From: Mycolicibacterium alvei
GTDB lineage: Bacteria; Actinomycetota; Actinomycetes; Mycobacteriales; Mycobacteriaceae
DNA: 64,000 nucleotides
NCBI RefSeq assembly: GCF_010727325.1
Contig: NZ_AP022565.1
Coordinates: 5,648,684 to 5,712,683 of the forward strand
Direction of reading: 5' to 3'
Positions 1-13,749 of this stretch are shown in pieces. The notes under the pieces were generated by a model that saw nothing but the letters and a program-made list of their open reading frames with translations, was not told where the DNA came from and did not search any database. Position 1 is the stretch's first letter. Every line of letters starts with the position of its first letter. Position numbers and translations under genes: made by a program.

Positions 1-357
1 CTGCTGCCCGACGCCGTGCTGGAGTCCGTCGCCGGTTCGGTGGTGAACTCCGACGTGCAGGCCAGCAATGTCCCGGTCTGGCCCGGGGACACCTTCATCG
101 CCGGGGCAAAGATCTTGCGCCACTATGGAATAGGCCCGCTGCCCGGGGTCGCGATGATGGTGGTGCTGATCTCGAGGGGCGGATACATCACCGTCACCGC
201 CCGCTACGACCGGGCTGCCATCGCCGACGAGGAGCTGTTCGCCCGGTGCCTGCTGGCCGGATTCGACGAAGTGCTGGCGCTCGGCGGCGACGGCCGGGCA
301 GAGCCGGCTTCGTTCAGCACCGACACCTCGGCGACCAACGGGAGTGCTGCACAATGA
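1..357 (+). CDS. WS/DGAT family wax ester/diacylglycerol acyltransferase, C-terminal part
   Basis: The reading frame is open from the first base, so the N-terminus lies outside the window and only about 118 C-terminal residues are visible. They include a GYIT-type strand and a hydrophobic segment (GPLPGVAMMVVLIS) typical of the C-terminal domain of mycobacterial wax ester synthase/diacylglycerol acyltransferases, which make triacylglycerol or wax esters from acyl-CoA. The catalytic HHxxxDG motif would lie upstream. The stop overlaps the next ATG (ATGA), so it is translationally coupled to plsC, matching the M. tuberculosis Rv2484c-Rv2483c-Rv2482c order. The family call rests on the tail sequence plus context. 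Confidence 0.8.
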   Translation: MLPDAVLESVAGSVVNSDVQASNVPVWPGDTFIAGAKILRHYGIGPLPGVAMMVVLISRGGYITVTARYDRAAIADEELFARCLLAGFDEVLALGGDGRAEPASFSTDTSATNGSAAQ

Positions 358-1970
358 CTTCGAACGATTCAGTGCCCCCGACGCCCCGTGGAACCAGGCA
401 GATGCGGCTGCCCGGCACCCTGGCCGAGATCGAGGGTAGCCCGGAAGGCCCGGAGATCGGCGCGTTCTTCGACCTGGACGGAACCCTGGTGGCCGGATTC
501 ACCGGGGTGATCATGACCAGAGACCGGTTGCGCCGCGGCCAGATGGGTGTCGGCGAGTTCATCGGGATGGTGCAGGCCGGGCTCAACCACCAGCTGGGGC
601 GGTCGGAGTTCGAGGATCTGATCGGCAAGGGCGCCCGGATGCTTCGGGGCAACTCGCTCAGCGATCTCGACGAGTTGGGTGAGAGGCTGTTCGTCCAGCA
701 CGTGCAGGGCCGCATGTACCCGGAGATGCGTGCGATGGTCCGTGCCCACATGGCCCGAGGCCACACCGTGGTGCTGAGCTCCTCGGCGCTGACGGTGCAA
801 GTGGAGCCGGTGGCACGCTTTCTCGGCATCGACAACGTGCTGTGCAACAAGTTCGAGACCGACGAGGACGGCCTGATCACCGGCGAAGTGATGAGCCCGG
901 TGATCTGGGGTCCGGGCAAAGCCCGTGCGGTGCAGAACTTCTCGGCGGCCAACGGGGTGGACCTGGCCAAGAGCTACTTCTACGCCGACGGCGACGAGGA
1001 CGTCGCGCTGATGTACCTGGTGGGCAATCCGCGGCCGACGAATCCGGCCGGCAAGTTGGCCGCCGTTGCCGCCAAGCGCGGCTGGCCGGTGCTGAAGTTC
1101 AGCAGCCGCAGCGGCAGCAGTCCCGTCTCGCACCTGCGCACGCTGGCCAGCCTGGCGACCATCCCGACGGTGGCGGCCGGCGCGATCGGACTCGGGTTGT
1201 TGACCCGCAACAAGCGCACCGGGGTCAACTTCTTCACCTCGAACTGGAGCAAGCTGCTGATGCTCACCACGGGCATCGAGCTCAACATCCTCGGCGAGGA
1301 GAACCTGACCGCGCAACGCCCCGCGGTGTTCATCTTCAATCACCGCAACCAGGCCGACCCGATGATCGCCGGCCGGTTGGTCGGGGTGGACTTCACCGGG
1401 GTCGGGAAGAAAGAACTGGAACGCAACCCGTTGATGGGTCCGCTCGGGAAGGTGATGGATGCGGCGTTCATCGACCGCGACGACCCGGAGAAGGCCGTCG
1501 AAGGCCTGCACAAGGTGGAAGAGCTTGCTCGCAAAGGCTTGTCGATCTTGATCGCCCCCGAGGGCACCCGCCTGGACACCACCGAGGTCGGCCCGTTCAA
1601 GAAGGGCCCCTTCCGCATCGCCATGGCCGCAGGCATTCCGATCGTGCCCATCGTGATCCGCAACGCCGAGGTGATCGCGGCTCGCGATTCCAGCACGTTC
1701 AACCCGGGCAAAGTAGACGTCGCGGTCTATCCGCCGATACCGGTGGACGACTGGACCGTCGACAACCTCACCGACCGCATCGCCGAGGTCCGCCAGATGT
1801 ACCTCGACACCCTCAGATCCTGGCCGCAGGACGAGTTGCCCACGTTCGACATCTACGCCCGCCCGCCCGCTGAAAAGACCGCTCCGCGCCCGGCAGCGAA
1901 GAAGGCGCAGGCCAAGAAGGCGCCGGCGAAAAAGGCTGCCCCCAAGTCGACCCCGAAGGGCCGACCGTGA
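354..1970 (+). CDS. plsC: HAD-IB phosphatase fused to lysophosphatidic acid acyltransferase (PlsC)
   Basis: Two-domain protein of about 538 residues, like M. tuberculosis Rv2483c. The N-terminal half is a HAD-IB hydrolase: nucleophile motif DLDGT near residue 40, an LSSSA motif II near residue 140, and DGDED as the later acidic motif. The C-terminal half is a PlsC acyltransferase with NHRNQAD (HX4D) near residue 329 and EGTR near residue 402, which should acylate 1-acylglycerol-3-phosphate. A Lys/Ala/Pro-rich tail of about 35 residues follows. I chose ATG 354 because it overlaps the upstream stop; an in-frame ATG at 246 would run through the upstream gene. The stop overlaps the GTG of plsB2, so the three lipid genes form one operon. 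Confidence 0.93.
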   Translation: MTSNDSVPPTPRGTRQMRLPGTLAEIEGSPEGPEIGAFFDLDGTLVAGFTGVIMTRDRLRRGQMGVGEFIGMVQAGLNHQLGRSEFEDLIGKGARMLRGNSLSDLDELGERLFVQHVQGRMYPEMRAMVRAHMARGHTVVLSSSALTVQVEPVARFLGIDNVLCNKFETDEDGLITGEVMSPVIWGPGKARAVQNFSAANGVDLAKSYFYADGDEDVALMYLVGNPRPTNPAGKLAAVAAKRGWPVLKFSSRSGSSPVSHLRTLASLATIPTVAAGAIGLGLLTRNKRTGVNFFTSNWSKLLMLTTGIELNILGEENLTAQRPAVFIFNHRNQADPMIAGRLVGVDFTGVGKKELERNPLMGPLGKVMDAAFIDRDDPEKAVEGLHKVEELARKGLSILIAPEGTRLDTTEVGPFKKGPFRIAMAAGIPIVPIVIRNAEVIAARDSSTFNPGKVDVAVYPPIPVDDWTVDNLTDRIAEVRQMYLDTLRSWPQDELPTFDIYARPPAEKTAPRPAAKKAQAKKAPAKKAAPKSTPKGRP

Positions 1971-4342
1971 CCGGGGGAATCGACGATTTCGCCAGCTTCA
2001 GCACCACCGACGACGCGCTGGTGCTCGCGTCGGTGTCCTCGCCGGCCGAACTGGAACTGCTCAACGACTGGCTCAAGGCGCAGCGGCACGATCATCCCGA
2101 CTCCACGGTCGAGGTGCTGCAGTTGCCGGCCACCGACGAACCGGCGCCGGGGGTGGTGGCCCGACTGGTCGAAGAACTGGAGGCCGACGAGGACCGCTTG
2201 GTTGTTCCGGTCCGCGTGTTCTGGGTGCCCGCCGGGCTGCCCACCCGGTTGAAGGTGGTCGGGTTGATCTCGGGCCGCGACACCTACCGCCCGCCGGAGA
2301 TCCTGCAGCGACGCATTCTGCGCAAGGACCCGACGCGCGCGCGGGTCGTGGCCGGTGAACCGGCCAAGGTGTCGGAACTACGCCAGCAGTGGAGCGAGAC
2401 CACGGTCGCCGAAAACTCCAGGGAGTTCGCCCGATTCGTTCTTCGCCGGGCGGTACTGGCGATCGAGCGGGTGGAGCTCCGCCTGCTCGGCCCCGAGTAC
2501 AAATCGCCGCGGCTGGTCAAGCCCGAGATGTTGGACTCGGCACGATTCCGGCAAGGCCTGGAACAGATTCCCGGGGCGACGGTGGAGAAGGCCGGTGAGA
2601 TGCTCGATGAGCTCTCCACGGGATGGAGCCGCTTCTCGGTGGACCTGATCCCGACCATGGGCCGGGCCATCTTCAGCCGTGGGTTCGATCCGCGTATCGA
2701 CTACGAACGCTCCGAGATCGAGTCGATGCGTCATGCGCTGGAGCAACATCCGGCGGTGCTGCTGTTCTCGCACCGGTCCTATCTCGACGGGGTCATCGTC
2801 CCGGTGGCCATGCAGGAGAACCGGCTTCCTCCGGTGTACACGTTCGCCGGGATCAACTTGTCGTTCGGCCTGATGGGTCCGTTGTTCCGGCATTCGGGCG
2901 TCATCTTCCTGCGTCGCAAACTCGATGACCCGCTGTACAAGTACGTGCTGCGGCAATACGTCGGCTACATCGTGGAGAAGCGGTTCAACTTGAACTGGTC
3001 CATCGAGGGCACCCGCTCACGGACCGGAAAGATGTTGCCGCCCAAGCTCGGACTGCTTGCCTACGTCGCCAACGCCTACCTCGACGGCCGCAGCGATGAC
3101 ATCCTGTTGCAGCCCGTGTCGATCAGCTTCGACCAGCTGCACGAGACGGCCGAGTACGCCGCATACGCTCGCGGCGGCGAGAAGACACCCGAGGGCCTGA
3201 GCTGGCTGTACCACTTCATCAAGGCACAGGGCGAACGCAACTACGGCAAGATCTATGTCCGCTTCCCCGAAGCGGTTTCGATGCGTGAGCACCTCGGTGA
3301 GCCCGGCGGCGAGATGGCCCACGACGAGGCCGCCAAACGCCTGGCGATGCAGAAGATGGCGTTCGAGGTGGCCTGGCGGATTCTGCGGGTCACGCCGGTC
3401 AACGCCACCAACCTGGTGTCGGCGCTGTTGCTGGGCGCGCGTGGCGTCGCGCTGACCCTCGATCAGCTGCACCACACGCTGCAGGACTCGCTGGACTACC
3501 TGGAACGCAAGAACACCCCGACCACCAACAGTGCGCTGCGGCTGCGGACCGCCGAGGGAGTGCGCTCAGCCGTCGACGCCCTCTCCGGCGGGCACCCGGT
3601 GACGCTGGTGGACAGTGGGCGCGAACCGGTGTGGCGAATCGCCCCCGAGGACGAGCTGGAAGCGGCGTTCTACCGCAACTCACTGATCCACGCCTTCCAG
3701 GAGACCTCCATCGTCGAACTGGCCCTGGCCCATGCTGCCCGCGCCGCCGACGACCCGCTGCAGGTGTTCTGGGACCAGGCGATGCGGCTGCGTGATCTGC
3801 TCAAGTTCGATTTCTATTTCGCCGATTCGGCGGCCTTCCGCGACAACGTCGCCGAAGAGCTGTCGTGGTACGACCGCACGCCAGAGGGACGAGCGGCCGG
3901 AGGCTGGGAAGCGCAGGTTTCCCGCGGAGGCGACGACATCTGTCAGATGCTGCGTCTCAAACGGCCGATGTTGGCGGGCGCGATGCTGCGGCCGTTCTTC
4001 GAGGCCTACGGGATCGTCGCCGACGTGCTGCGCGATGCACCGGCCGAGATCAGGGAGCGGGATCTGACCAAGCGGGCGCTCGGCGTCGGGCGTCAGTACG
4101 TCGCCCAGGGGCGGGTGGGCAGCAACGAGTCGGTCTCGGCGCTGCTGTTCGCCACCGCGCGGCAGGTGGCGGCTGATCAGAACCTGCTGTCCAATGGGCC
4201 GAATCTGCAAGAGCGTCGCGATGCCTTCCGGGACGAACTGCGCGGGATCATCGCGGATATGGACAAGGTCGACGAGATCGCGCGTGAGCAGTTCTCCCTC
4301 CGGGAGCAGCAGCGCCGCGCTGGGCGAGGCGCATCCGGCTAG
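1967..4342 (+). CDS. plsB2: Glycerol-3-phosphate 1-O-acyltransferase PlsB2
   Basis: A 791-residue membrane-associated glycerol-3-phosphate acyltransferase that makes lysophosphatidic acid, the first step of phospholipid and triacylglycerol synthesis. Acyltransferase motifs are present: SHRSYLDG (HX4D) near residue 268, FAGINLSFG, and EGTRSRTGK near residue 346. The length matches Rv2482c. The GTG start at 1967 overlaps the plsC stop, giving tight coupling with the enzyme that uses its product. The C-terminus is rich in charged residues. No disruption is seen. Confidence 0.94.
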   Translation: MTGGIDDFASFSTTDDALVLASVSSPAELELLNDWLKAQRHDHPDSTVEVLQLPATDEPAPGVVARLVEELEADEDRLVVPVRVFWVPAGLPTRLKVVGLISGRDTYRPPEILQRRILRKDPTRARVVAGEPAKVSELRQQWSETTVAENSREFARFVLRRAVLAIERVELRLLGPEYKSPRLVKPEMLDSARFRQGLEQIPGATVEKAGEMLDELSTGWSRFSVDLIPTMGRAIFSRGFDPRIDYERSEIESMRHALEQHPAVLLFSHRSYLDGVIVPVAMQENRLPPVYTFAGINLSFGLMGPLFRHSGVIFLRRKLDDPLYKYVLRQYVGYIVEKRFNLNWSIEGTRSRTGKMLPPKLGLLAYVANAYLDGRSDDILLQPVSISFDQLHETAEYAAYARGGEKTPEGLSWLYHFIKAQGERNYGKIYVRFPEAVSMREHLGEPGGEMAHDEAAKRLAMQKMAFEVAWRILRVTPVNATNLVSALLLGARGVALTLDQLHHTLQDSLDYLERKNTPTTNSALRLRTAEGVRSAVDALSGGHPVTLVDSGREPVWRIAPEDELEAAFYRNSLIHAFQETSIVELALAHAARAADDPLQVFWDQAMRLRDLLKFDFYFADSAAFRDNVAEELSWYDRTPEGRAAGGWEAQVSRGGDDICQMLRLKRPMLAGAMLRPFFEAYGIVADVLRDAPAEIRERDLTKRALGVGRQYVAQGRVGSNESVSALLFATARQVAADQNLLSNGPNLQERRDAFRDELRGIIADMDKVDEIAREQFSLREQQRRAGRGASG

Positions 4343-4371
4343 GCGACGAGGGTGCGGTGTCTCCCACGCCA

Positions 4372-4377
4372 TACCCT
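4372..4377 (+). promoter_or_regulatory. -10 element giving a predicted leaderless start
   Basis: TACCCT fits the mycobacterial TANNNT -10 consensus. Six bases separate it from the ATG at 4384, so transcription would begin at or next to the A of the start codon. This supports ATG 4384 over the in-frame GTG 27 bases upstream. Confidence 0.5.
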
Positions 4378-4383
4378 GGGACC

Positions 4384-6414
4384 ATGACTTCTGCCGGTCG
4401 GGTGGCCGCATCCAGCGTGCGCAACAGCGCGGCCTGGCCCGTGCTGGTCGGTGTGGCCGTGCTGGCCGGGGCAGTGGCCGCGGGCATCGGCGCGTTGTCA
4501 CTGGCGGACGCGCTGACCGCCACCGGCCTGCCCGACCCCGGCCCCGTTACCACCTACGGCCTGCCGTTCGTCCGGGCCGCCGGCGAGATCGCCGCCGTCG
4601 TCGCAGTAGGGGCCTTCCTGTTCGCGGCGTTCCTGGTGGCACCGCAGACCAACGGGGTGCTGGATGTGGCCGGTTACCGGGCCCTTCGGCTCGGCACGAC
4701 GGCCTCAGGTGTCTGGACGGTGTGCGCCGCTCTGCTGGTTCCGTTGACGATCTCCGACGTGTCCGGACAGCCGGTGCTCGATCACCTCGACCCGGTCGAC
4801 GTGTGGTCGGCAGCGAGCCTCGTCGACGTCTCCGTCGCCTGGCGCTGGACGGCGATCTTGGCCGCCGGCGTCACCATCGCCAGCCTGCCGGTGCTGCGGT
4901 GGGGGTGGACACCGGTGCTGCTGGCCGGATCCCTGCTCACCCTGATGCCGCTGGTCCTGACCGGGCACTCGTCGTCGGGTGGCGCCCACGACCTGGCCAC
5001 CAACAGCCTGTTCATCCACCTGGTGGCGGGCGCACTGTGGGCCGGAGGACTGCTGGCGCTCCTGGCCCACGCCATCCGTGTCGGACGCGGGGCCGACGGC
5101 TCCGACACCGCGCTGGCCGCGCGACGCTTCTCGGCACTGGCGCTGTGGTGCTTCATCGCCATGGCCATCAGCGGGGTACTCAACGCATTGGTCCGGATCA
5201 AGCTGCCCGATCTGGTCCGCACCGACTACGGCTGGCTGCTGATCGGCAAGGCCGTCGCGCTGAGCCTGCTCGGCGTGCTGGGTTGGCGACAGCGCCGGGT
5301 CAGCCTGACCGCCCTGGCCACCGACCCCGGCGCGCGCACACCACTGATCCGGTTGGCGCTGACCGAGGCTGCGCTGTTCGGCGTGACGTTCGGCATCGCC
5401 GTCGGGCTGGGCCGTACCCCACCGCCGCCGGAGCCGAGGATTCCCAGCGCGACCGAGGTCGCGATCGGATACGACTTCGCCGGGCCGCCGACGCTGGCTC
5501 GGGTGTTGTTCGACTGGCGGTTCGACCTGCTGTTCGGGACGGCGGCGATCATCGCTGCCGTGGTGTATCTGGCCGCGGTGTACCGATTGCGCCGGCGCGG
5601 TGACGCCTGGCCGGTGGGCCGCACGTTCGCCTGGCTGTTGGGCTGCGCGGCGCTGCTGTTCACCACGTCCTCGGGGCTCGGCCGCTATATGCCGGCGATG
5701 TTCAGCATGCACATGATCGCCCACATGTTGCTGTCCATGCTGGTACCCGTCCTCCTGGTGCTGGGCGCCCCGGTCACCCTGGCGTTGCGGGCACTCCCCG
5801 CCGTGGGCCGCGGATCTCCACCCGGCCCCCGGGAATGGCTCCTCGCAGCTCTGCATTCTCGGGTGTCGCAGTTTCTGACCCAGCCCATCATCGCGACCGT
5901 GCTGTTCGTGGTCGGGTTCTACGGCCTGTACTTCGGCGGCATCTTCGACGCCGCGGTCAGCAACCACGCCGCGCACATCCTGATGAACGTGCACTTCCTG
6001 CTGTCGGGCTACCTCTTCTACTGGGTGGTGATCGGTGTGGACCCGACCCCGAGGCCCGTTCCGCAACTGGTCAAGATCGGGATGGTCTTCGCGTCACTTC
6101 CGCTGCACGCGTTCTTCGGCGTGGTGATGATGGGCATGCAGACCGTGCTCGGCGAAAGCTTCTACCGGTCACTGCAACTGCCGTGGCATACCGACCTGCT
6201 CGGAGACCAGCATCTCGGTGGCGGCATCGCCTGGGCGGCCGGGGAAGTCCCGCTGGTCATCGTGATGATGGCGTTGCTGATCCAGTGGCGGCGCAGCGAT
6301 CAACGCACCGCCAAGCGGCTCGACCGGGCTGCCGACCGCGATGACGACGCCGATCTGGCGTCCTACAACGCCATGCTCGCCGAGATGGCGCGGCGCGACA
6401 ACCCGCCGCGCTGA
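4384..6414 (+). CDS. CopD/CtaG-type polytopic membrane protein (cytochrome c oxidase assembly / copper)
   Basis: Integral membrane protein of about 676 residues with many hydrophobic segments. The N-terminal half resembles the CopD copper-resistance domain and the C-terminal half the caa3-type CtaG assembly domain, with His/Met-rich membrane segments (MFSMHMIAHMLLSM) that could handle copper. It is an Rv0102-like fusion, presumably delivering copper to cytochrome oxidase. The tail is charged and cytosolic-looking. An in-frame GTG exists at 4357, but a -10 motif lies exactly at leaderless spacing from ATG 4384. It is inserted between plsB2 and ssb compared with M. tuberculosis. Confidence 0.85.
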   Translation: MTSAGRVAASSVRNSAAWPVLVGVAVLAGAVAAGIGALSLADALTATGLPDPGPVTTYGLPFVRAAGEIAAVVAVGAFLFAAFLVAPQTNGVLDVAGYRALRLGTTASGVWTVCAALLVPLTISDVSGQPVLDHLDPVDVWSAASLVDVSVAWRWTAILAAGVTIASLPVLRWGWTPVLLAGSLLTLMPLVLTGHSSSGGAHDLATNSLFIHLVAGALWAGGLLALLAHAIRVGRGADGSDTALAARRFSALALWCFIAMAISGVLNALVRIKLPDLVRTDYGWLLIGKAVALSLLGVLGWRQRRVSLTALATDPGARTPLIRLALTEAALFGVTFGIAVGLGRTPPPPEPRIPSATEVAIGYDFAGPPTLARVLFDWRFDLLFGTAAIIAAVVYLAAVYRLRRRGDAWPVGRTFAWLLGCAALLFTTSSGLGRYMPAMFSMHMIAHMLLSMLVPVLLVLGAPVTLALRALPAVGRGSPPGPREWLLAALHSRVSQFLTQPIIATVLFVVGFYGLYFGGIFDAAVSNHAAHILMNVHFLLSGYLFYWVVIGVDPTPRPVPQLVKIGMVFASLPLHAFFGVVMMGMQTVLGESFYRSLQLPWHTDLLGDQHLGGGIAWAAGEVPLVIVMMALLIQWRRSDQRTAKRLDRAADRDDDADLASYNAMLAEMARRDNPPR

Positions 6415-6583
6415 CCATCGGTGGTAGTCCGGGCTATCCCCAGCCTGCGTTTCATCCACAGCCGACGGGTGCGTCGGGTCCGCTGCGGGTCTTCTGTCGG
6501 GGTGCCGACGGTCAATGGCTGCGTAGGGCGATCGACGCTTCGGCACCGGCCGCCGGAATCGATGAAGCGAAAGGAACCAGAAA

Positions 6584-7045
6584 ATGTTCGAAACCCCGTT
6601 CACGATTGTGGGCAACATCATCACCGACCCGGTTCGGCGGAGGTTCGGCGATGACGAGCTGTTCAAATTCCGGATGGCCAGCAACTCGCGCCGGCGCACC
6701 GCCGACGGCAACTGGGAGCACGGCAATTCGCTCTATGTGACCGTCAACTGCTGGGGAAATCTGGTCACCGGTGCGAGTGCCTCGCTCACCAAGGGCGACG
6801 CCGTGGTGGTGGTCGGGCACATCTACACGAGTGAGTACGACGACAAGGACGGTGTGCGCCGGTCCTCGGTCGAGGTCCGGGCCAGCGCGGTCGGGCCCGA
6901 CCTGTCCCGCTGCACCGCCAAGATCGCGCCGTTGCCGAGGCCCGCGGCCGGCCCGGCGCCCGAGTCCGGGACCAGCGAGAGGACCGACGACCCGGATGAC
7001 CTGGAATCCGGGCCGGACGAGGGTGAGCTACCACTGTCGGCCTAG
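6584..7045 (+). CDS. Single-stranded DNA-binding protein, second paralogue (Rv2478c-like)
   Basis: A 153-residue protein with an N-terminal OB-fold of the SSB family (about residues 1-110: TIVGNIITDP, FRMASNSRR, VTVNCWGNL, KGDAVVVVGHIYTSEY). An acidic Pro/Ser/Asp-rich tail follows, without the canonical DDDIPF tip of the main SSB, suggesting the accessory SsbB-type paralogue known from this locus in M. tuberculosis (Rv2478c). It should bind single-stranded DNA in repair or uptake rather than be the main replication SSB. ATG 6584 follows a purine-rich AAAGGAACC ribosome-binding region. Confidence 0.85.
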   Translation: MFETPFTIVGNIITDPVRRRFGDDELFKFRMASNSRRRTADGNWEHGNSLYVTVNCWGNLVTGASASLTKGDAVVVVGHIYTSEYDDKDGVRRSSVEVRASAVGPDLSRCTAKIAPLPRPAAGPAPESGTSERTDDPDDLESGPDEGELPLSA

Positions 7046-7063
7046 CCGATTTCGGCCACGCCC

Positions 7064-7069
7064 TAGGAT
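7064..7069 (+). promoter_or_regulatory. Candidate -10 element for ettA
   Basis: TAGGAT (TANNNT) lies in the short gap between the ssb paralogue and ettA, giving a leader of roughly 55 nt. No convincing -35 is seen, which is common in mycobacterial SigA promoters. Confidence 0.35.
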
Positions 7070-7131
7070 GGTCCCCGAGCATTTCCGTCGATCTGAATCG
7101 ACTCGCAATCTGCAGAAGGGCACATCACGGC

Positions 7132-8805
<1,674 letters not shown>

Positions 8806-8904
8806 CCCGTGACAGGTTAAAGGGCGCTGCGGACTCGGTGACGCTACTAATGTCGCACCTACGCACCGATGCCGGTGTGTGGGCGTGAGTCAGGAGTGAT
8901 CCGT

Positions 8905-11900
8905 ATGACGGCCGAGCCGGGAGCCCTCCCAGGGCAGGGAAGCAGCGAGCAGAACCACCGGCAGTCGTCGGCGGACGAGATCCACCGACTTGCGCTGGCA
9001 TTCCTGTCCACTTATCGGGCTCCCGCGGCCGACGCACCCGGAATCACCGCCACCGGTCCGCAGACCGGCGGCGTCGCCGAGCGTCTGGTCTCCGATGCTG
9101 CAGTGGCTGCTCACTATCAACTGGGCAGCCGCCGGGCCCCCGGGGAGACCAAGGTCGAGGTATATCCGGGCGACGCCGACTCGGGGCCGGCCCTGCAGAT
9201 CGTGACCGAGCAGGCGGCGATGCTGGTGGACTCGGTGACCGTGCTGCTGCACCGGCACGGCATCGCCTACCCGGCCATCATGAACCCCGTCTTCCGGGTC
9301 CGCCGCGACGCCGATGGCGCACTGCTGGACTTCCAACCCGCGGCCGAGGCCACCGGAGGCGACGGCGTCGACGAGTGCTGGATCCTCGTCCCGGTGATCG
9401 GGGCGGCCGACAGTTCGGCGCTCACCGAGATGGTCGGGTTGCTGCCCGGCGTCCTCGCCGAGGCCCGCCAGATCGGGCTGGACCACGCGGCGATGGGCGC
9501 CGCGCTGCATGCCCTGGCCAACGATGTGGCCACCGATGTCGACGGCCGGTTCCCCAACGCCGACCGCAGGGATGTCGCCGCACTGCTGCGCTGGCTGTCC
9601 GACGGCCACTTCGTGCTGCTGGGGTACCAGCAGTGCGCGATCAGCGACGGGCAGGCCTCGGTTGATTCAGCCAGCCGGCTCGGTGTGCTCAAGCTGCGTG
9701 AGGATGTGCTTCCGCCGCTGACCGCCGCCGATGATCTGATGGTGCTGGCGCAGGCCACAATGCCGAGCTACGTGCGCTATGGCGCCAATCCGTACATCGT
9801 CGTCGTCCGCGAGACCGGCGCCCGAGTCGTCGAGCACCGTTTTGTCGGCCTGTTCACCGTGGCTGCGATGAACGCCAATGTGCTGGATATCCCGTTGATC
9901 TCGCGACGCATCGAAGAGGCGCTGGCCATGGCTCGGCGCGACCCCAGTCACCCCGGTCAGCTGCTGCGTGACATCGTCCAAACCATCCCCCGTCCCGAAC
10001 TGTTCGCGTTGAGCTCCAAGCAGCTGCTGGACATGGCGCTGGCAGTGGTGGACCTCGGGTCGCGGCGCCGCACCCTGCTGTTCCTGCGCGCGGATCAGCT
10101 GGCGCACTTCGTGTCCTGCCTGGTGTACCTGCCCCGCGATCGTTACACCACCGCAGTGCGGCTGGAAATGCAGCACATCCTGGTGCGCGAGCTCGGCGGT
10201 GAGAGCATCGACTACTCAGCTCGGGTCAGCGAATCTCCTTGGGCAGTAGTCCATTTCATGGTGCGCCTACCCGACGGCGCGATCTCGCACACCGTGGACA
10301 CCTCCAGCGAGAACGAGAGCCGGATCCAGAACCTGCTGACCGAGGCAACCCGCAACTGGGGTGACCGGATGACCAGCGCCGCGGCGCACACGCCGCTCAC
10401 CTCGGCGACCGTCGAGCACTACGCCTCGGCCTTTCCCGAAGACTACAAACAAGCCGTCGCCCCGGCGGATGCCATCGCCGATATCGCGATCATCGAAGCC
10501 CTGGAAGACAATTCGGTGAAATTGGTGTTCACCGAGGGGGAGGACGACGGGCTTGCCCAGCTCACCTGGTACCTCGGAGGGCAGTCGGCCTCGCTGAGCG
10601 AGTTGCTGCCGATGCTGCAGTCCATGGGCGTGGTGGTGCTCGAAGAGCGCCCGTACACCGTGCGCCGCGGCGACGACCTGCCGGTCTGGATCTACCAGTT
10701 CAAGGTGGCCCGGCAGCGTGGCATTCCCGAAGAGCCCGACGCGGCTTCGCGTGAGGCCACCGCCCAGCGATTCGCCGATGCGGTGACCGCGATCTGGCAC
10801 GGCTGGGTCGAGGTGGACCGGTTCAACGAACTGGTGCTGCGCGCAGACCTGACCTGGCAGCAGGTGGTGATTCTGCGTGCCTACGCGAAGTACCTGCGCC
10901 AGGCCGGTTTTCCGTACAGTCAGTCGCACATCGAGTCGGTGGTCAACGAGAATCCACACACCACGCGGTCGCTGGTGCAGCTGTTCGAGGCGCTGTTCGA
11001 CCCGTCCGAGGATACCGGGGGGACCCGCGACGCCCAGGGGGCGGCTGCTGCGGTGGCCGAAGACATCGACGCATTGGTGAGCCTGGACACGGACCGGGTG
11101 CTGAGAGCCTTTGCCACCTTGATCCAGGCCACCCTGCGCACCAACTTCTTTGTGCAGCGGCCAGATTCGGCGCGCCAACGCGGTGTGGTGGCGATGAAGC
11201 TGAACCCGGGCCTGATCAACGAACTGCCCCTGCCGCGACCCAAGTTCGAGATCTTCGTGTACTCGCCCCGCGTGGAGGGCGTGCACCTGCGGTTCGGTTT
11301 CGTGGCGCGCGGCGGGTTGCGCTGGTCGGACCGTCGCGAAGATTTCCGCACCGAGATCCTCGGGCTGGTCAAGGCTCAGGCCGTGAAGAACGCGGTCATC
11401 GTGCCGGTCGGCGCCAAGGGCGGGTTCGTGGTCAAGCGGCCACCCGAACTCACCGGCGACGCCGCGGTCGACCGGGAAGCGACGCGCGCCGAAGGCGTTG
11501 CGTGCTACCAACTGTTCATCTCCGGACTGCTCGATGTGACCGACAACGTCGACAAGGGAACCGGTGCCGTTGTCACGCCACCGGAGGTGGTGCGCCGCGA
11601 CGGAGAAGATGCCTATCTGGTGGTCGCGGCCGACAAGGGCACCGCCACGTTCTCCGACATCGCCAACGAGGTCGCCAAGTCCTACGGGTTCTGGCTCGGC
11701 GACGCCTTCGCCTCGGGCGGGTCCATCGGGTATGACCACAAGGCCATGGGCATCACTGCCAGAGGCGCCTGGGAATCGGTGAAGCGGCACTTCCGGGAGA
11801 TGGGGGTGGACACCCAGAGCCAGGACTTCACCGTCGTCGGCGTCGGCGACATGAGCGGCGACGTGTTCGGCAACGGCATGCTGCTGTCGAAACACATCCG

Positions 11901-13749
11901 GTTGATCGCCGCCTTCGACCACCGGCACATCTTCGTCGACCCCAACCCCGATGCCGCCCGCTCATGGGTGGAGCGCCAACGACTGTTCGAGCTGCCGCGG
12001 TCCAGTTGGGAGGACTACGACGCCACCCTGATCAGTGAGGGCGGCGGCGTCTTCAGCCGTCAGCAGAAGTCCATCCCGGTCAGCCCCCAGGCCCGCGCCG
12101 CACTCGGTCTCGATGACGACATCGAGGAATTCACGCCGCCCGCCCTGATGAAGGCCATTCTCAAGGCTCCGGTGGACCTGCTGTGGAACGGCGGCATCGG
12201 CACCTACGTCAAAGCTGAGACCGAGGGCGACGTCGGCGATCGCGCCAACGACCAGATCCGGGTGAACGGTAACGAGGTGCGGGCCAAGGTGATCGGCGAG
12301 GGCGGCAACCTCGGCGTGACGTCGCTGGGGCGCATCGAATTCGATCTGGCCGGCGGGCGGATCAACACCGACGCGCTGGACAACTCCGCCGGTGTCGACT
12401 GTTCGGACCATGAGGTCAACATCAAGATCCTGATCGACTCGCTGGTCACTGCGGGTCAGATCGAGCCCGGTCAGCGCACCGAACTGCTGCTGTCGATGAC
12501 CGACGAGGTCGGGGCCCTGGTATTGACCGACAACAAGCACCAGAACGATCTCATGGGCACCAGCCGGGCCAACGCCGCGAGCATGCTCTCGGTGCATGCC
12601 CGGATGATCAAGGAGTTCGTGGCCAACCGAGGGCTCAACCGCGAGCTGGAGGCACTGCCCTCGGAGAAGGAGATCCGGCGCCGGACCGATGCCGGAATCG
12701 GTTTGACCTCACCGGAATTGGCCACCCTGATGGCTCACGTCAAACTCAATCTCAAAGATGACGTGCTGGCCAGTGACCTGCCGGATCAGGAGGTGTTCGC
12801 GTCCCGGTTGCCGCAGTACTTCCCGGAGAAGCTGCGTGAACAGTTCACCGGTGAGATCCGGTCGCATCAGCTGCGCCGGGAGATCACCACCACCATGCTG
12901 GTCAACGATCTCGTCGACACCAGCGGCATCAGCTATGCCTACCGGATCACCGAGGACGTCGGGGTCGGCCCGGTCGACGCGGTGCGCAGCTACGTCGCCA
13001 CCGACGCCATCTTCGGAATCGGTGAGGAGTGGCGTCGGATTCAGGCCGCCGGCGCCGCCGGGGTGCCGGTCTTCGTCACCGACCGGATGACACTGGATCT
13101 GCGCCGGTTGGTCGACCGGGCCGGGCGCTGGCTGCTCAACTACCGTCCGCAGCCGTTGGCCGTCGGTGCCGAGATCAATCGGTTCGCCGCCCAGGTGTCC
13201 GCCCTGCGTCCGCAGATGTCGCAATGGCTGCGCGGTGACGACAAGGCGATCGTCGCGAAGGAAGCCGGCGAGTTCGCCGCGCAGGGCGTTCCCGACGATC
13301 TGGCCTACGCGGTGGCGACCGGGCTGTACCGGTACAGCCTGCTCGATGTGATCGACATCTCCGACATCGTCGACCGCGACGCCGCCGAGGTGGCCGACAC
13401 GTACTTCGCCCTGATGGACCGCCTGGGTTCCGACGGGCTGCTCACCGCTGTCTCCCGGCTCAGCCGAGACGATCGGTGGCATTCCCTGGCGCGGTTGGCG
13501 ATTCGCGACGACATCTACGGTTCACTGCGGGCGTTGTGCTTCGACGTGCTCGCGGTCGGTGAGCCCGACGAGACCGGTGAGGAGAAGATCGCCGAGTGGG
13601 AGCTGACCAACAGCTCCCGGGTGACCCGCGCCCGCCGCACGCTGAGCGAGATATACGAAGATGGTGAGCAGGACCTGGCGACGCTGTCTGTGGCGGCGCG
13701 GCAGATCCGCAGCATGACACGAACGAGTGGAACGGGAACGACTGCGTGA
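8905..13749 (+). CDS. gdh: NAD-dependent glutamate dehydrogenase, large (180-kDa class)
   Basis: Very large protein of about 1,614 residues, matching the mycobacterial GDH of the large class (Rv2476c). It deaminates glutamate to 2-oxoglutarate with NAD. The catalytic core is recognisable: [39 protein letters not shown] (positions about 11,310-11,420) with the substrate-binding lysines, and [17 protein letters not shown] for NAD binding. The N-terminal regulatory part carries ACT-like segments. I prefer ATG 8905 because AGGAG lies about 8 bases upstream; an in-frame ATG at 8869 would add 12 residues. In M. smegmatis this enzyme is controlled by GarA/PknG. The stop overlaps the next gene. Confidence 0.95.
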   Translation: MTAEPGALPGQGSSEQNHRQSSADEIHRLALAFLSTYRAPAADAPGITATGPQTGGVAERLVSDAAVAAHYQLGSRRAPGETKVEVYPGDADSGPALQIVTEQAAMLVDSVTVLLHRHGIAYPAIMNPVFRVRRDADGALLDFQPAAEATGGDGVDECWILVPVIGAADSSALTEMVGLLPGVLAEARQIGLDHAAMGAALHALANDVATDVDGRFPNADRRDVAALLRWLSDGHFVLLGYQQCAISDGQASVDSASRLGVLKLREDVLPPLTAADDLMVLAQATMPSYVRYGANPYIVVVRETGARVVEHRFVGLFTVAAMNANVLDIPLISRRIEEALAMARRDPSHPGQLLRDIVQTIPRPELFALSSKQLLDMALAVVDLGSRRRTLLFLRADQLAHFVSCLVYLPRDRYTTAVRLEMQHILVRELGGESIDYSARVSESPWAVVHFMVRLPDGAISHTVDTSSENESRIQNLLTEATRNWGDRMTSAAAHTPLTSATVEHYASAFPEDYKQAVAPADAIADIAIIEALEDNSVKLVFTEGEDDGLAQLTWYLGGQSASLSELLPMLQSMGVVVLEERPYTVRRGDDLPVWIYQFKVARQRGIPEEPDAASREATAQRFADAVTAIWHGWVEVDRFNELVLRADLTWQQVVILRAYAKYLRQAGFPYSQSHIESVVNENPHTTRSLVQLFEALFDPSEDTGGTRDAQGAAAAVAEDIDALVSLDTDRVLRAFATLIQATLRTNFFVQRPDSARQRGVVAMKLNPGLINELPLPRPKFEIFVYSPRVEGVHLRFGFVARGGLRWSDRREDFRTEILGLVKAQAVKNAVIVPVGAKGGFVVKRPPELTGDAAVDREATRAEGVACYQLFISGLLDVTDNVDKGTGAVVTPPEVVRRDGEDAYLVVAADKGTATFSDIANEVAKSYGFWLGDAFASGGSIGYDHKAMGITARGAWESVKRHFREMGVDTQSQDFTVVGVGDMSGDVFGNGMLLSKHIRLIAAFDHRHIFVDPNPDAARSWVERQRLFELPRSSWEDYDATLISEGGGVFSRQQKSIPVSPQARAALGLDDDIEEFTPPALMKAILKAPVDLLWNGGIGTYVKAETEGDVGDRANDQIRVNGNEVRAKVIGEGGNLGVTSLGRIEFDLAGGRINTDALDNSAGVDCSDHEVNIKILIDSLVTAGQIEPGQRTELLLSMTDEVGALVLTDNKHQNDLMGTSRANAASMLSVHARMIKEFVANRGLNRELEALPSEKEIRRRTDAGIGLTSPELATLMAHVKLNLKDDVLASDLPDQEVFASRLPQYFPEKLREQFTGEIRSHQLRREITTTMLVNDLVDTSGISYAYRITEDVGVGPVDAVRSYVATDAIFGIGEEWRRIQAAGAAGVPVFVTDRMTLDLRRLVDRAGRWLLNYRPQPLAVGAEINRFAAQVSALRPQMSQWLRGDDKAIVAKEAGEFAAQGVPDDLAYAVATGLYRYSLLDVIDISDIVDRDAAEVADTYFALMDRLGSDGLLTAVSRLSRDDRWHSLARLAIRDDIYGSLRALCFDVLAVGEPDETGEEKIAEWELTNSSRVTRARRTLSEIYEDGEQDLATLSVAARQIRSMTRTSGTGTTA

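Noticed and set aside
10267..11928. Antisense open frame over gdh
   Set aside because: Composition shadow opposite a conserved catalytic core.
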